Of a stretch of 64,000 nucleotides of DNA, positions 8,236 to 16,744 are shown in pieces. The notes beneath the pieces were generated by a model. The model saw nothing but the letters and a program-made list of their open reading frames with translations. It made no database searches and was not told the DNA's origin. The stretch is from JAABUE01 sp037440925 (GTDB lineage Bacteria; Chloroflexota; Anaerolineae; Anaerolineales; Villigracilaceae): positions 1-64,000 of the forward strand of contig JBBITF010000007.1 in NCBI GenBank assembly GCA_037440925.1. The letters run 5' to 3'. Numbering within the stretch: the stretch's first letter is position 1; the number at the start of each line of letters is the position of its first letter. The position numbers were made by a program, and so were the translations under genes.

Positions 8236-8252
8236 GCTGCGTGGAGAATAAA

Positions 8253-8795
8253 ATGTCGGAATTCGATACGATTGAACAACAAACTTTCGATGAACAATTT
8301 GAAGAACGCGTCATTGAAATTGCCCGGGTTGCCAAAGTAGTGAAAGGTGGACGCCGTTTTCAATTCCGCGTGACTGTAGTGTTGGGCGATAAGCGTGGAA
8401 ATGTAGGCATGGGCGTTGGCAAGGCCAATGCCGTGCCTGATGCCATGCGGAAGGCCTCGGAGCGCGCTCACAAAGACTTGCGCACTGTCAATCTGGCGCG
8501 AACGACCATCCCTCACCCAAGCATCGGAAGAGTGGGCGGCGCAAAGGTTTTGCTTAAACCTGCTTCGCCCGGCACTGGCGTGATTGCGGCGGGCGGCGTG
8601 CGCGCTGTGTTGGAAGTTGCGGGCGTGCGCGATATCCTCACCAAGTCCATGGGCAGCGCCAATGTATTGAATGTGGTCATGGCAACCTTCGATGCGCTCG
8701 ACCAATTGAAATCTCCGCAGCAGCAAGCGGCGCGTCGCAATAAAAAGGTCGAAGATCTGTTGCCATTCTGGGAACGGAGGAGACAACATGCCTAA
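8253..8795 (+). CDS. rpsE: 30S ribosomal protein S5
   Basis: About 180 residues. The double-stranded-RNA-binding-like N-terminal domain (VAKVVKGGRRFQFRVTVVLGDKRGNVG) and the C-terminal S5 domain are intact. ATG 8253 is preceded by GGAG at 8243-8246; an in-frame GTG at 8241 overlaps that site. S5 contributes to decoding fidelity. The end overlaps rpmD by 8 bases. Confidence 0.96.
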   Translation: MSEFDTIEQQTFDEQFEERVIEIARVAKVVKGGRRFQFRVTVVLGDKRGNVGMGVGKANAVPDAMRKASERAHKDLRTVNLARTTIPHPSIGRVGGAKVLLKPASPGTGVIAAGGVRAVLEVAGVRDILTKSMGSANVLNVVMATFDALDQLKSPQQQAARRNKKVEDLLPFWERRRQHA

Positions 8796-8985
8796 GAAGA
8801 AAGAAACGAGCAAGTCCTTGCGCGTGACTTTGATGAAAAGCCCCATTGGTTACACCAAGGACCAAAAGGCAACCGTCCGCGCCCTGGGTTTGCGCCGTAT
8901 GAACCAGACCGTTGAGCATACCGATTCGCCCGCCTTGCGTGGAATGCTCAACAAAATCATTCACCTTATTAAGGTCGAAGAGTAG
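8788..8985 (+). CDS. rpmD: 50S ribosomal protein L30
   Basis: Protein of 65 residues with the L30 segments LRVTLMKSPIGYTKDQKATVR and GLRRMNQTVEHTDSPALRGM. The start lies inside the 3' end of rpsE, with GGAGGAG upstream at 8776-8782. L30 is a small bacterial and archaeal 50S protein absent from some phyla. Confidence 0.96.
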   Translation: MPKKKETSKSLRVTLMKSPIGYTKDQKATVRALGLRRMNQTVEHTDSPALRGMLNKIIHLIKVEE

Positions 8986-8994
8986 GAACGAACG

Positions 8995-9450
8995 ATGAAA
9001 CTACATGATCTGGCGCCTAATGTAGGCTCAAAAAAGAACCGTAAACGAGTGGGTCGCGGTATCTCGGCTGGGCAAGGTAAGACTGCCGGGCGCGGTACCA
9101 AAGGACAGGGCGCGCGCTCTGGCGAGGGCGGCAACGTATACCGTCAGGGCGGCAATCTGCCTTTCTACCGCCGCTTGCCTTTCATGCGCGGCGAGGGCTT
9201 TACTCCCCCCAATCGGGTGGAGTACAACGAAGTCAATCTGGACCAGTTGAGCGAAGCGTTCAAGGCCAACGCAGAAGTGACTCCGGAGTCGCTCGCGGCC
9301 GCGCATCTCCTTCGGGATAGCCGCAAGCCGGTCGTTGTCTTGGGACGAGGCGAGGTGAAAGTCGCCCTCAAGGTGCGTGTTCACCGCATTAGCGCTGGCG
9401 CAAAGGCCAAAATTGAACAGGCTGGCGGCAGCGTCGAGATGATTGCTTAG
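8995..9450 (+). CDS. rplO: 50S ribosomal protein L15
   Basis: Protein of 151 residues. The glycine- and arginine-rich N-terminal extension (GRGISAGQGKTAGRGTKGQG) threads into the 23S rRNA, and the C-terminal domain ends in GAKAKIEQAGGSVEMI. Follows rpmD by 9 bases and precedes secY, the conserved spc order. Confidence 0.96.
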   Translation: MKLHDLAPNVGSKKNRKRVGRGISAGQGKTAGRGTKGQGARSGEGGNVYRQGGNLPFYRRLPFMRGEGFTPPNRVEYNEVNLDQLSEAFKANAEVTPESLAAAHLLRDSRKPVVVLGRGEVKVALKVRVHRISAGAKAKIEQAGGSVEMIA

Positions 9451-9467
9451 ACAAGAGAAGAAGTCAC

Positions 9468-10820
9468 ATGAAGACTACCTTTTCAGGTTGGCGTTTTTTG
9501 TGGAAATCGTTCGATATTCGCCGCAAGTTGTTGATTACGTTGGGCTTGCTGGCGCTGTATCGTATTGCGGCCAATGTGCCTGCTCCAGGCGTGGATGCTG
9601 CGGCTTTGAAAGCGTTCAGTGAGGGCGCAGCCACCTCTGGAGGCTTTTTGGGCTTTCTCGATTTGCTTTCTGGCGGCACGGTTTCAAATTTCTCCATCCT
9701 GGCGATGGGCGTCTACCCATATATCACTGCGCAAATCATTTTGCAGTTGCTTGTGCCAATCATCCCAGCCCTTCAGCGTCGCATGGAAGACGACCCGCGC
9801 GAGGGTCGTAAGTGGATGGAACGCTGGACGTATTACCTGGCTGTGCCTATGGCTGCGCTTTCTGCTGTTGGCCAAATCAATATCATCAATTCGCTTGCCA
9901 ATCAGCCGCTCATCGAATTCGGCTTCCAGGCGGATACCTGGCTGCCCTCCTTAGCCGTCTTGTTGTCTATGACGGCGGGTACGATGTTTGCTATCTGGTT
10001 GGGCGAGTTGATTTCGGAGTTTGGCATTCGCGGCCAGGGATTGTCGTTGGTCATCTTTGCCGGTATCGTAGCGCGCATTCCTCACAATATTTTTGTCATC
10101 ATGGCCGATGAGCAAAACCGCTGGTTGTTGCTTGGCTTTACCATCGTAGTCATTGTAGCCACCATTTTTGCCATCGTCATCATTCAGCAGGGACGCCGTA
10201 ATGTGCCGGTCATGTATCCCGGTCGCCGGGTAGGCAACCGTATGTCTATGCCGGTCAAAGGCACGCTGCCGTTGATGGTCAACCTGGCGGGCATGATTCC
10301 GCTCATTTTTGCCAGCGCTTTGTTGCAGTTTCCGGCCATTGTAGCCAGTTACTTTACGCGTTCTACAACCGAGTGGGTGAAAAACCTGGCTGTTTCTACC
10401 CAGAGTTTCTTCAACCCAAGCGGAGTCAGTTCGTGGGGTTACTGGCTCATTTACTTCGTTTTTGTTGTTCTGTTCACCTTCTTTTACACAGACGTTCTCT
10501 TCACGCAACAGAACTACGGAGAAAATCTGAAGCGAATGGGCGCCCAGATTCCGGGCGTCAACCGTGGCGCGCTCACCCAGAAATATCTGACCCGCGTTCA
10601 ACGCCGCATCACTTTGCCGGGCGCTCTTTTCCTCGGCCTGGTGGCGATTATGCCGTTTTTACTGCAATTGATCGTGCCGGCGGCTTCGGGAGCGGCGGGC
10701 ATCTTCCTGGTCTCCTCGGCCGGTTTGCTCATCGTTGTAGGCGTGGTGCGCGATACCTTCATGAACATTGATGCCGAACTCAAGATGCACGGCTATCAGG
10801 ACTCGCTGCTCGTTCGCTAA
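9468..10820 (+). CDS. secY: Protein translocase subunit SecY
   Basis: Protein of 450 residues with ten hydrophobic segments. The N-terminal FDIRRKLLITLGLLALYRI, the plug region after TM1 and the GQGLSLVIFAGIVARIP segment are typical. The cytoplasmic loop with PGVNRGALTQKYLTRVQRRI before the last TMs is present. SecY is the channel of the Sec translocon. adk follows 8 bases after its stop. Confidence 0.97.
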   Translation: MKTTFSGWRFLWKSFDIRRKLLITLGLLALYRIAANVPAPGVDAAALKAFSEGAATSGGFLGFLDLLSGGTVSNFSILAMGVYPYITAQIILQLLVPIIPALQRRMEDDPREGRKWMERWTYYLAVPMAALSAVGQINIINSLANQPLIEFGFQADTWLPSLAVLLSMTAGTMFAIWLGELISEFGIRGQGLSLVIFAGIVARIPHNIFVIMADEQNRWLLLGFTIVVIVATIFAIVIIQQGRRNVPVMYPGRRVGNRMSMPVKGTLPLMVNLAGMIPLIFASALLQFPAIVASYFTRSTTEWVKNLAVSTQSFFNPSGVSSWGYWLIYFVFVVLFTFFYTDVLFTQQNYGENLKRMGAQIPGVNRGALTQKYLTRVQRRITLPGALFLGLVAIMPFLLQLIVPAASGAAGIFLVSSAGLLIVVGVVRDTFMNIDAELKMHGYQDSLLVR

Positions 10821-10828
10821 GGTGGACT

Positions 10829-11485
10829 ATGGCTACCTACATCGTGCTGCTTGGCCCTCCAGGCGTTGGCAAGGGAACACAAGCCAAGGTTTTATCTGAG
10901 AAGACCGGCCTGGCGCATATTTCGTCGGGCGATCTGTTTCGTGAAAACATCAAAGCCCAAACAGAACTTGGGCAATTGGCGCAATCGTACATGAACAAAG
11001 GAGAACTGGTGCCGGATGATGTGACGATTGCCATGATACGCGAGCGCCTCTCTCGCCCCGATTGCCAAAAGGGCGCCATTTTGGACGGTTTCCCCCGCAC
11101 CCCGGCGCAGGCAGACGCTTTGAAACAAATGCTGGCTGCCTTTAACGGCGACGTGGATGCAGTACCGTACATCACTGCCGAGGCCGAGGTCTTGATTGCG
11201 CGTCTTTCTGGACGTTGGACCTGCCGCGCGAATGGACATGTTTTCCATGCGATTTTCAACCCGCCGCAAAAAGCCGGCATCTGCGACCTGGACGGCTCTG
11301 AACTCTACCAGCGCGACGATGACAAAATCGAGACTGTGACGCGCCGTATTCAGGTCTACATGGAGCAAACGGCTCCGCTGATTGCCTATTATCGCCAGGC
11401 TGGCAAATTGATTGAAGTCAATGGCGACCAGCCCATCGAGCAAGTGACGGCTACTCTCTTGAACGCGCTGGAAAAGCGGATGTAG
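10829..11485 (+). CDS. adk: Adenylate kinase
   Basis: Protein of 218 residues, the long form with a LID domain. The P-loop is GPPGVGKGTQ (9-18), followed by SSGDLFRE and the DGFPRT signature (86-91). The LID carries C132, N135, C152 and D155. In Bacillus Adk the zinc ligands are Cys-Cys-Cys-Asp, so here one cysteine is Asn. The enzyme converts AMP and ATP to two ADP. It lies between secY and map as in many bacteria. Confidence 0.97.
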   Translation: MATYIVLLGPPGVGKGTQAKVLSEKTGLAHISSGDLFRENIKAQTELGQLAQSYMNKGELVPDDVTIAMIRERLSRPDCQKGAILDGFPRTPAQADALKQMLAAFNGDVDAVPYITAEAEVLIARLSGRWTCRANGHVFHAIFNPPQKAGICDLDGSELYQRDDDKIETVTRRIQVYMEQTAPLIAYYRQAGKLIEVNGDQPIEQVTATLLNALEKRM

Positions 11486-11486
11486 A

Positions 11487-12257
11487 ATGAGTTGGGAACG
11501 CCAGGTACATATCAAGACCCCTGCCGAATTGGAAATCATGCGCGAAGCGGGCAGGATCAACGCAAAAGCGCTGGCGGCCGTCAAAGAACTTTTGCAACCC
11601 GGTGTGACCACAGCCGACCTCAACGCGGCTGCTGAGGAAGTGCTGCGGAAACACGGATGTATATCGCCGTTCAAAGGATATGGTTATCCGCCTTTCCCGG
11701 CTTCGATTACCGTTAGCATCAATCATGAGTTGGTGCATGGCATTCCGAGCAAGAAACGCAAGTTGAAAGCCGGCGACATCGTCTCGGTGGATTGTGGCAC
11801 CCTCTTTGAAGGTTTCGTGGGCGATTCGGCTTTTTCGGCCGGGGTAGGAGAGATTTCTCCCCTTGCCCAAGACCTGCTGGAAGTCACCGAGGCGGCCTTG
11901 TGGGCCGGCATCGAAAAGATGCGTCCCGGCAATCGCACCGGCGATGTTTCGGCGGCGATACAAAAATATGTCGAGAGCCATGGATATCATGTAACGCGTG
12001 AGTATACCGGCCATGGCGTGGGGCGTGAGATGCACGAAGGCCCTCAGGTGCCAAATTATGGGGTGGCCGGACGCGGCTTGCTCTTGCGCCCCGGCATGAC
12101 CATTGCTCTCGAACCGATGACGCTGGTAGGCACGCCTGCCACGCGCGTCTTGCCTGACAAGTGGACCGTTGTCTCTGCAGATGGGTCCTTGACAGCGCAC
12201 TTCGAGCATAGTGTGGCTGTCACCGAAGACGAGCCTCTCGTTCTGACTGTCCTTTAG
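11487..12257 (+). CDS. map: Methionine aminopeptidase, type I
   Basis: Protein of 256 residues that removes the initiator Met from nascent proteins. The five metal ligands are visible: D102 in SVDCGT, D113 in GDSAF, H176 in TGHGVG, E209 in ALEPM and E240 in HFEHS. There is no N-terminal zinc-finger extension, as expected for type Ia. It starts 2 bases after adk. Type I map is usually followed by infA; here a promoter and rpmJ follow. Confidence 0.97.
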   Translation: MSWERQVHIKTPAELEIMREAGRINAKALAAVKELLQPGVTTADLNAAAEEVLRKHGCISPFKGYGYPPFPASITVSINHELVHGIPSKKRKLKAGDIVSVDCGTLFEGFVGDSAFSAGVGEISPLAQDLLEVTEAALWAGIEKMRPGNRTGDVSAAIQKYVESHGYHVTREYTGHGVGREMHEGPQVPNYGVAGRGLLLRPGMTIALEPMTLVGTPATRVLPDKWTVVSADGSLTAHFEHSVAVTEDEPLVLTVL

Positions 12258-12279
12258 CCCACGCAAAGCAAGTCGCCAC

Positions 12280-12308
12280 TAGACGAAAGTCGAAACAATA
12301 GATATAAT
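12280..12308 (+). promoter_or_regulatory. Sigma70-type promoter upstream of rpmJ
   Basis: A perfect TATAAT at 12303-12308 is preceded, at exactly 17 bases, by TAGACG at 12280-12285 (4 of 6 matches to TTGACA). It lies in the 105-base gap between map and rpmJ, so the alpha part of the superoperon (rpmJ to rpsI) probably has its own start site near 12315. The call rests on the boxes and spacing only. Confidence 0.65.
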
Positions 12309-12362
12309 AAAAACTTTGGCTAACCTAATTGCGGTCTTTTGCAATTCTAAGGAGATTCGTTC

Positions 12363-12476
12363 ATGAAAGTTTCACCATCTATTCGAAAACGCTGTGCCAA
12401 GTGCAGAGTGGTGCGGCGCAAAGGCAGATTGTTCATCATCTGCGAAAATCCAAAGCACAAACAACGACAGGGGTAA
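12363..12476 (+). CDS. rpmJ: 50S ribosomal protein L36 (zinc-ribbon form)
   Basis: A 37-residue protein, the smallest in the 50S, starting MKVSPSIRKRCAKCRVVRRK. The zinc ligands C11, C14, C27 and H32 are all present, so this is the zinc form. AAGGAG at 12350-12355 precedes the ATG. It follows a strong promoter and precedes rpsM by 8 bases, its usual position. Confidence 0.95.
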   Translation: MKVSPSIRKRCAKCRVVRRKGRLFIICENPKHKQRQG

Positions 12477-12484
12477 TGTGAACT

Positions 12485-12871
12485 ATGGCGAGAATTGAAG
12501 GTGTTGACCTGCCCCGCAACAAGCGGGTAGAAGTGGGCCTGACCTATATCTATGGCATCGGTCCGACGCGCGCGCGTCAGATTTTGGCGGAGACCAAGGT
12601 GAATCCTGACACGCGCGTCAAAGACTTGACCGAGGCCGAGGCGGCTGCACTGCGTGATTACATTTCGAAGAATTTTACGGTCGAGGGCGACCTGCGCCGC
12701 GCTGTTCAGATGAATATCAAGCGTTTGATTGAAATTGGATGCTATCGCGGCTTACGCCATCGTCGTAATTTACCTGTGCGCGGACAGCGCACTCGAACGA
12801 ATGCCCGTGTGCGCAAAGGCCCCAAGAAGACAGTGGCCGGCCGCGGACGCCGGCGTGGCGCTAAGAAATAA
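12485..12871 (+). CDS. rpsM: 30S ribosomal protein S13
   Basis: Protein of 128 residues starting MARIEGVDLPRNKRVEVGLT, with the helix-two-turn-helix region GIGPTRARQIL and the conserved GCYRGLRHRRNLPVRGQRT. The C-terminus is highly basic and contacts P-site tRNA. Order rpmJ-rpsM-rpsK-rpsD-rpoA is the canonical alpha operon. Confidence 0.97.
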   Translation: MARIEGVDLPRNKRVEVGLTYIYGIGPTRARQILAETKVNPDTRVKDLTEAEAAALRDYISKNFTVEGDLRRAVQMNIKRLIEIGCYRGLRHRRNLPVRGQRTRTNARVRKGPKKTVAGRGRRRGAKK

Positions 12872-12897
12872 TCCTGGTGAAAGGTTAGGAAAGCAAC

Positions 12898-13302
12898 ATG
12901 GCTCAGAGTGTACGTTCCACGCGCCGCGCAGGCGGCATCAAAAAGGCAAAGCACAGCCTGTCTTCGGGGCAGGTGCATATCTTTGCTTCTTTCAATAACA
13001 CCATTGTTACCGTGACCGATCAACAGGGCAATACGGTGGCTTGGGGCAGTTCTGGCTCGGCCGGCTTCAAGGGTTCGCGCAAAAGCACTCCCTTTGCGGC
13101 GCGCCTGGCAGCCGAACAGGCTATCAAGGCCGCCCAAAACTTGGGCATTCAGGAAGTGGATTTGATCGTCAAGGGCCCCGGCCCTGGCCGCGAGAATGCC
13201 ATTCGTGCCGTACAAGCGGCAGGAATGAAAGTGCGCTCAATTTCGGATGTGACGCCGGTGCCGCACAACGGTTGCCGGCCCCCCAAAAAGCGCCGTGTCT
13301 AA
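12898..13302 (+). CDS. rpsK: 30S ribosomal protein S11
   Basis: Protein of 134 residues containing SFNNTIVTVTDQQGNTVAW and the C-terminal signature DVTPVPHNGCRPPKKRRV. S11 forms part of the platform and the mRNA exit site. It follows rpsM by 26 bases. Confidence 0.97.
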   Translation: MAQSVRSTRRAGGIKKAKHSLSSGQVHIFASFNNTIVTVTDQQGNTVAWGSSGSAGFKGSRKSTPFAARLAAEQAIKAAQNLGIQEVDLIVKGPGPGRENAIRAVQAAGMKVRSISDVTPVPHNGCRPPKKRRV

Positions 13303-13324
13303 TTTGGTATGAGGGTAGAACGTT

Positions 13325-13981
13325 ATGGCAAAATATCTTGGTCCGGTTTGTAAATTATGCCGGCGTGAAGGTGAAAAATTATTCTTGAAAGGGGAGCGCT
13401 GCTTTTCGCCGAAATGCGCTTTCGAGAAGCGTGACTTTGCACCCGGTCAGCATGGACGAATGGCCAGCCGAGGCGGCCGAAGCAGCCGCACCGGGCGCGA
13501 ATCTGACTTTGCGCTCCAGCTGCGCGCCAAGCAACGCGCCCGCCGTGTGTATGGCGTTTTGGAACGTCAGTTTCGCCGTTACTATGAAACCGCATTGCAG
13601 CGCCGCGGCCTGACCGGCTTGAACTTGCTCCAAATCCTGGAAACACGCCTGGACAATGTCATTTATCGTCTGGGATTCGCTTCTAGCCGAGCGCAAGCGC
13701 GGCTGTTGGTGACGCACGGGCATTTCACGGTCAATGGCCGGCGCACGGATGTTCCGTCTATGTTGCTCAAAGGTGGAGATGTGATTTCCGTACGTGAGGG
13801 TTCGAGAAGTCTGGCATATTTCAAGGACTTGGGCGCCATTGCCGAAGCGCGCACCGCTCCCGCCTGGCTTGAGCGCGATTTGAAACAAATGTCTGGCGTT
13901 GTCCAGCGGTTGCCTGAGCGTGCTGAGATTGACGGCAGCCTGAACGAACAGTTGATCGTTGAGTATTACTCGCGGCGCTAG
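13325..13981 (+). CDS. rpsD: 30S ribosomal protein S4 (zinc form)
   Basis: Protein of 218 residues with an N-terminal zinc site (C9, C12, C26, C31) and a central S4 domain (LDNVIYRLGFASSRAQARLLVTHGH). S4 nucleates 30S assembly and autoregulates the alpha operon in E. coli. A 71-base spacer to rpoA holds no ORF. Confidence 0.97.
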   Translation: MAKYLGPVCKLCRREGEKLFLKGERCFSPKCAFEKRDFAPGQHGRMASRGGRSSRTGRESDFALQLRAKQRARRVYGVLERQFRRYYETALQRRGLTGLNLLQILETRLDNVIYRLGFASSRAQARLLVTHGHFTVNGRRTDVPSMLLKGGDVISVREGSRSLAYFKDLGAIAEARTAPAWLERDLKQMSGVVQRLPERAEIDGSLNEQLIVEYYSRR

Positions 13982-14052
13982 TAGGTTGACTGGAGGCTGA
14001 CCGCAGCATGTTAGGTCGGCGCCGGTACTGTTTAGACAGGGAGAGGTGAACC

Positions 14053-15024
14053 GTGACAGGTATCACGAATATAGTTATGCCGAAGATCGAGCGTGAAGCA
14101 GAGGCTCGCAACTATGGCAAATTTGTTGTCAGCCCGCTGGAACGAGGCTATGGCGTGACGCTGGGCAATGCCTTGCGCCGGGTACTGCTTTCTTCTTTGG
14201 AAGGCGCGGCTGTGACCTCCATCCGCATTGCGGACGTGTTGCACGAGTTCAGCGATATTCCGGGCATACGCGAAGATGTCATCCAGGTGATGTTGCAGGT
14301 CAAACAATTGCGCTTGAAACTGGATGGCGTGGACAGTACACGTATGCATCTGGAAGTGCGGGGTGAAGGCACTGTGACGGCTGCCGACATCATTACGCCC
14401 CCCGAAGTCGAGATTGTCAACCCCGAACTCTATTTGTTCACGGTGGATGACAACAAGACGAGACTCGATCTCGAATTTACGGTGGAGCGCGGGCGCGGCT
14501 ATTCCCCTGCTAACGAGCGCAGCGGGCATATGCCGATCGGCGAATTACCGGTGGACGCTATCTATAGCCCGGTCAAGCGCGTCAATTGGGAAGTGACCTC
14601 TGCCCGCGTTGGACAAAGCACGAATTACGACAAACTGATATTGGAAATCTGGACCGACGGCACGTATGCTCCAGAACGCGCCTTGAGCGCCGCCGCTAAG
14701 ATTCTGATTGAACATCTGCGCTATGTAGCGGGCATCAGCGAAGAAACGCTCACTCTGACCGTTGAACGCGAAATGCCTGGCGGTACGCGCTTGGCCAGCG
14801 AAATTGCCGAAACCCCGGTGGAGGCCCTGGACCTCTCGGTGCGCGTTTTCAACTCGTTGAAACGCACAGGCATCACGACGGTAGGCGATGTGCTGGATTT
14901 GCTCGAAAAGGGCGATACGGCGGTCATGTCCATTCGGAATTTTGGCGAGAAGAGCCTGGATGAACTACGCCTCAAGATGATCGAGAAAGGTTATCTCAAG
15001 CACGATTCGATATCTGCGGAGTAA
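14053..15024 (+). CDS. rpoA: RNA polymerase subunit alpha
   Basis: Protein of 323 residues. The N-terminal dimerisation domain includes SPLERGYGVTLGNALRRVLL (about 32-51), and the C-terminal domain (about 250-323) has the two helix-hairpin-helix motifs around LKRTGITTVGDVL and RNFGEKSLDELR. It starts with GTG at 14053, 6 bases after GAGAGG; no closer ATG gives the full N-terminus. The stop is 6 bases before rplQ. Confidence 0.97.
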   Translation: MTGITNIVMPKIEREAEARNYGKFVVSPLERGYGVTLGNALRRVLLSSLEGAAVTSIRIADVLHEFSDIPGIREDVIQVMLQVKQLRLKLDGVDSTRMHLEVRGEGTVTAADIITPPEVEIVNPELYLFTVDDNKTRLDLEFTVERGRGYSPANERSGHMPIGELPVDAIYSPVKRVNWEVTSARVGQSTNYDKLILEIWTDGTYAPERALSAAAKILIEHLRYVAGISEETLTLTVEREMPGGTRLASEIAETPVEALDLSVRVFNSLKRTGITTVGDVLDLLEKGDTAVMSIRNFGEKSLDELRLKMIEKGYLKHDSISAE

Positions 15025-15030
15025 GTGAAA

Positions 15031-15408
15031 ATGCGACATCAAGTATCTGGATACAAACTCGGGCGTACCAAGGGTGCGCGAATTGCGCTGCGGCGAAATT
15101 TGCTCAAGCAATTCTTCACCCATGAGCGCCTGCATACCACGCGCGCCAAAGCGGCTGCCATTCGCAGCGAGGCCGAGCGCCTCATCACCATTGCGCGCAA
15201 TAGCGCAGAGGGCAGCGCCGAGCAGAAAGTCCATGCCCAGCGCCTGGTGGCCTCACGCCTGGGCGACAACAGCCTGAACAAACGCTTGTTCGATGAAATT
15301 GCTCCGCGTTTTGCGGCTCGTAATGGCGGTTATACGCGCGTACTCAAACTGGGCCCCCGTCAGGGCGACTCAGCCGAGATGGTGATTTTGGAACTTGTGG
15401 AAGAGTGA
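15031..15408 (+). CDS. rplQ: 50S ribosomal protein L17
   Basis: About 125 residues starting MRHQVSGYKLGRTKGARIALR, as in bacterial L17. The in-frame GTG at 15025 is an alternative start, but ATG 15031 gives the family N-terminus. L17 lies at the tunnel exit. Its TGA stop opens a run of ATCAGTG-type heptamers. Confidence 0.96.
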   Translation: MRHQVSGYKLGRTKGARIALRRNLLKQFFTHERLHTTRAKAAAIRSEAERLITIARNSAEGSAEQKVHAQRLVASRLGDNSLNKRLFDEIAPRFAARNGGYTRVLKLGPRQGDSAEMVILELVEE

Positions 15409-15441
15409 TCAGTTATCAGTGGTCAGTGATCAGTCATCAGA
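15406..15441 (+). repeat. Heptamer array (ATCAGTG type) at the rplQ stop
   Basis: Five imperfect heptamers (ATCAGTT, ATCAGTG, GTCAGTG, ATCAGTC, ATCAGAT) begin at the TGA stop of rplQ and fill most of the 57-base gap to truA. The same motif family appears next to gcvH and inside the E2 gene. Confidence 0.85.
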
Positions 15442-15465
15442 TACGGGATACCGAACACTGGCTCA

Positions 15466-16233
15466 ATGGCACGTTACCAAGTGACTCTTGCCTACGACGG
15501 CGCTGGTTTTGCTGGCAGTCAACGACAGGCCAAAAAAAGAACCGTGCAGGGCGCGCTGGAAGACGCTCTGCGTAAGTTGGGTTGGAACGGGCGCTCTGTG
15601 TTGCTGGCCGGGCGGACAGATAGCGGCGTTCACGCCACCGGTCAGGTGGCTGCCTTCGACTTAGATTGGCTTCACACGGAGGCGGAGCTCCTGAGCGCCT
15701 TGAACGCCAATTTGCCGCCCGATATAGCCGTTTGGAGGGTGCAAGTTGCCCCGCCAACCTTCCACCCGCGCTTCGACGCTCTCTCACGGCGCTACCGCTA
15801 TCGTTTGTTTTGTCAGCCGGTGCGCCATCCGCTGCGCGAAAGATTTGCGTGGCGCGTATGGCCGCAGGTGGACGGCGACGCCCTGCAAACGACCGCCGCC
15901 CTTTTCTTCGGCTGCCACGATTTTGCCGCTTACGGTTCCCCGCCCCGGGCTGGGAGCAGCACGGTGCGGACGGTGATGCAGTCGGCGTGGAAGCGGTGGG
16001 AGGACGGGTGGCAGTTCGAGGTCCAGGCAGATGCGTTTTTGTATCGCATGGTGCGGCGGCTGGTCTTCGTCCAAGTGGCGGTCGCGCAGGGAAAAGTTCC
16101 GGCGCAGGCGGTAGTCCATTCTTTAGCCGAGCAGGCCGAGGCGCGGCAAACGGGTGTGTTGCCGGCCGGTCTGGCGCCGGCGCACGGCTTGACGCTCGTC
16201 GAAGTTTGCTATCCATCGGCGAGGCAAGATTAA
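15466..16233 (+). CDS. truA: tRNA pseudouridine synthase A
   Basis: Protein of 255 residues that makes pseudouridine at positions 38-40 of the tRNA anticodon arm. The catalytic aspartate is D52 in LAGRTDSGVHATGQ. Family segments LAYDGAGFAGSQRQ and FLYRMVRRLV are present. It lies between rplQ and rplM, its frequent location. No strong Shine-Dalgarno precedes the ATG; a heptamer array fills the spacer. Confidence 0.96.
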   Translation: MARYQVTLAYDGAGFAGSQRQAKKRTVQGALEDALRKLGWNGRSVLLAGRTDSGVHATGQVAAFDLDWLHTEAELLSALNANLPPDIAVWRVQVAPPTFHPRFDALSRRYRYRLFCQPVRHPLRERFAWRVWPQVDGDALQTTAALFFGCHDFAAYGSPPRAGSSTVRTVMQSAWKRWEDGWQFEVQADAFLYRMVRRLVFVQVAVAQGKVPAQAVVHSLAEQAEARQTGVLPAGLAPAHGLTLVEVCYPSARQD

Positions 16234-16276
16234 CTGGTGAATCATTCGAGTTTATTTTCGAAACGGAGAAACGAAA

Positions 16277-16717
16277 GTGTACAAGACGTACTATCCGAAA
16301 GCAAGTGAAATTGACCGCAAATGGTATCTGGCAGACGCCAACGGTGAAAACCTGGGCCGCCTGGCGGCTCGCATTGCGGCAGTTTTGTTGGGTAAACACA
16401 AGCCGACGTTTACGCCGGGCGTGGAGATGGGCGATTATGTGGTTGTTGTCAATGCCGAGCGCGTCACGGTGACCGGCACCAAGACGACCTCGAAGATGGA
16501 TTCCAAAGTCTATCATCGCCATTCGGGCTATCCCGGAGGTTTGACCTCCACGACCCTGCGCGACCAATTGCGCACTCATCCAGATCGGGTGCTGCGCGCA
16601 GCAGTGTGGGGCATGTTGCCGCACAATCGCATGGGGCGTTCGCTGCTCAAGCGTTTGAAGATTTACGCTGGCCCCAACCATCCACACGGAATGCAGAAAC
16701 CCCAGCCTTTGGCATAG
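16277..16717 (+). CDS. rplM: 50S ribosomal protein L13
   Basis: Protein of 146 residues, starting at GTG 16277 (YKTYYPKASEIDRKWYLAD), preceded by CGGAG. The segments LGRLAARIAAVLLGKHKPTF and the C-terminal RSLLKRLKIYAGPNHPH are diagnostic. L13 is an early 50S assembly protein, usually paired with rpsI as here. Confidence 0.97.
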   Translation: MYKTYYPKASEIDRKWYLADANGENLGRLAARIAAVLLGKHKPTFTPGVEMGDYVVVVNAERVTVTGTKTTSKMDSKVYHRHSGYPGGLTSTTLRDQLRTHPDRVLRAAVWGMLPHNRMGRSLLKRLKIYAGPNHPHGMQKPQPLA

Positions 16718-16744
16718 AGGCGCAGAAAGGAACGGTAAGCGATT

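Noticed and set aside
15437..16687. 416-residue minus-strand ORF opposite truA and rplM
   Set aside because: Antisense to two well-identified genes; rich in Arg/Pro as expected from a high-GC shadow frame.
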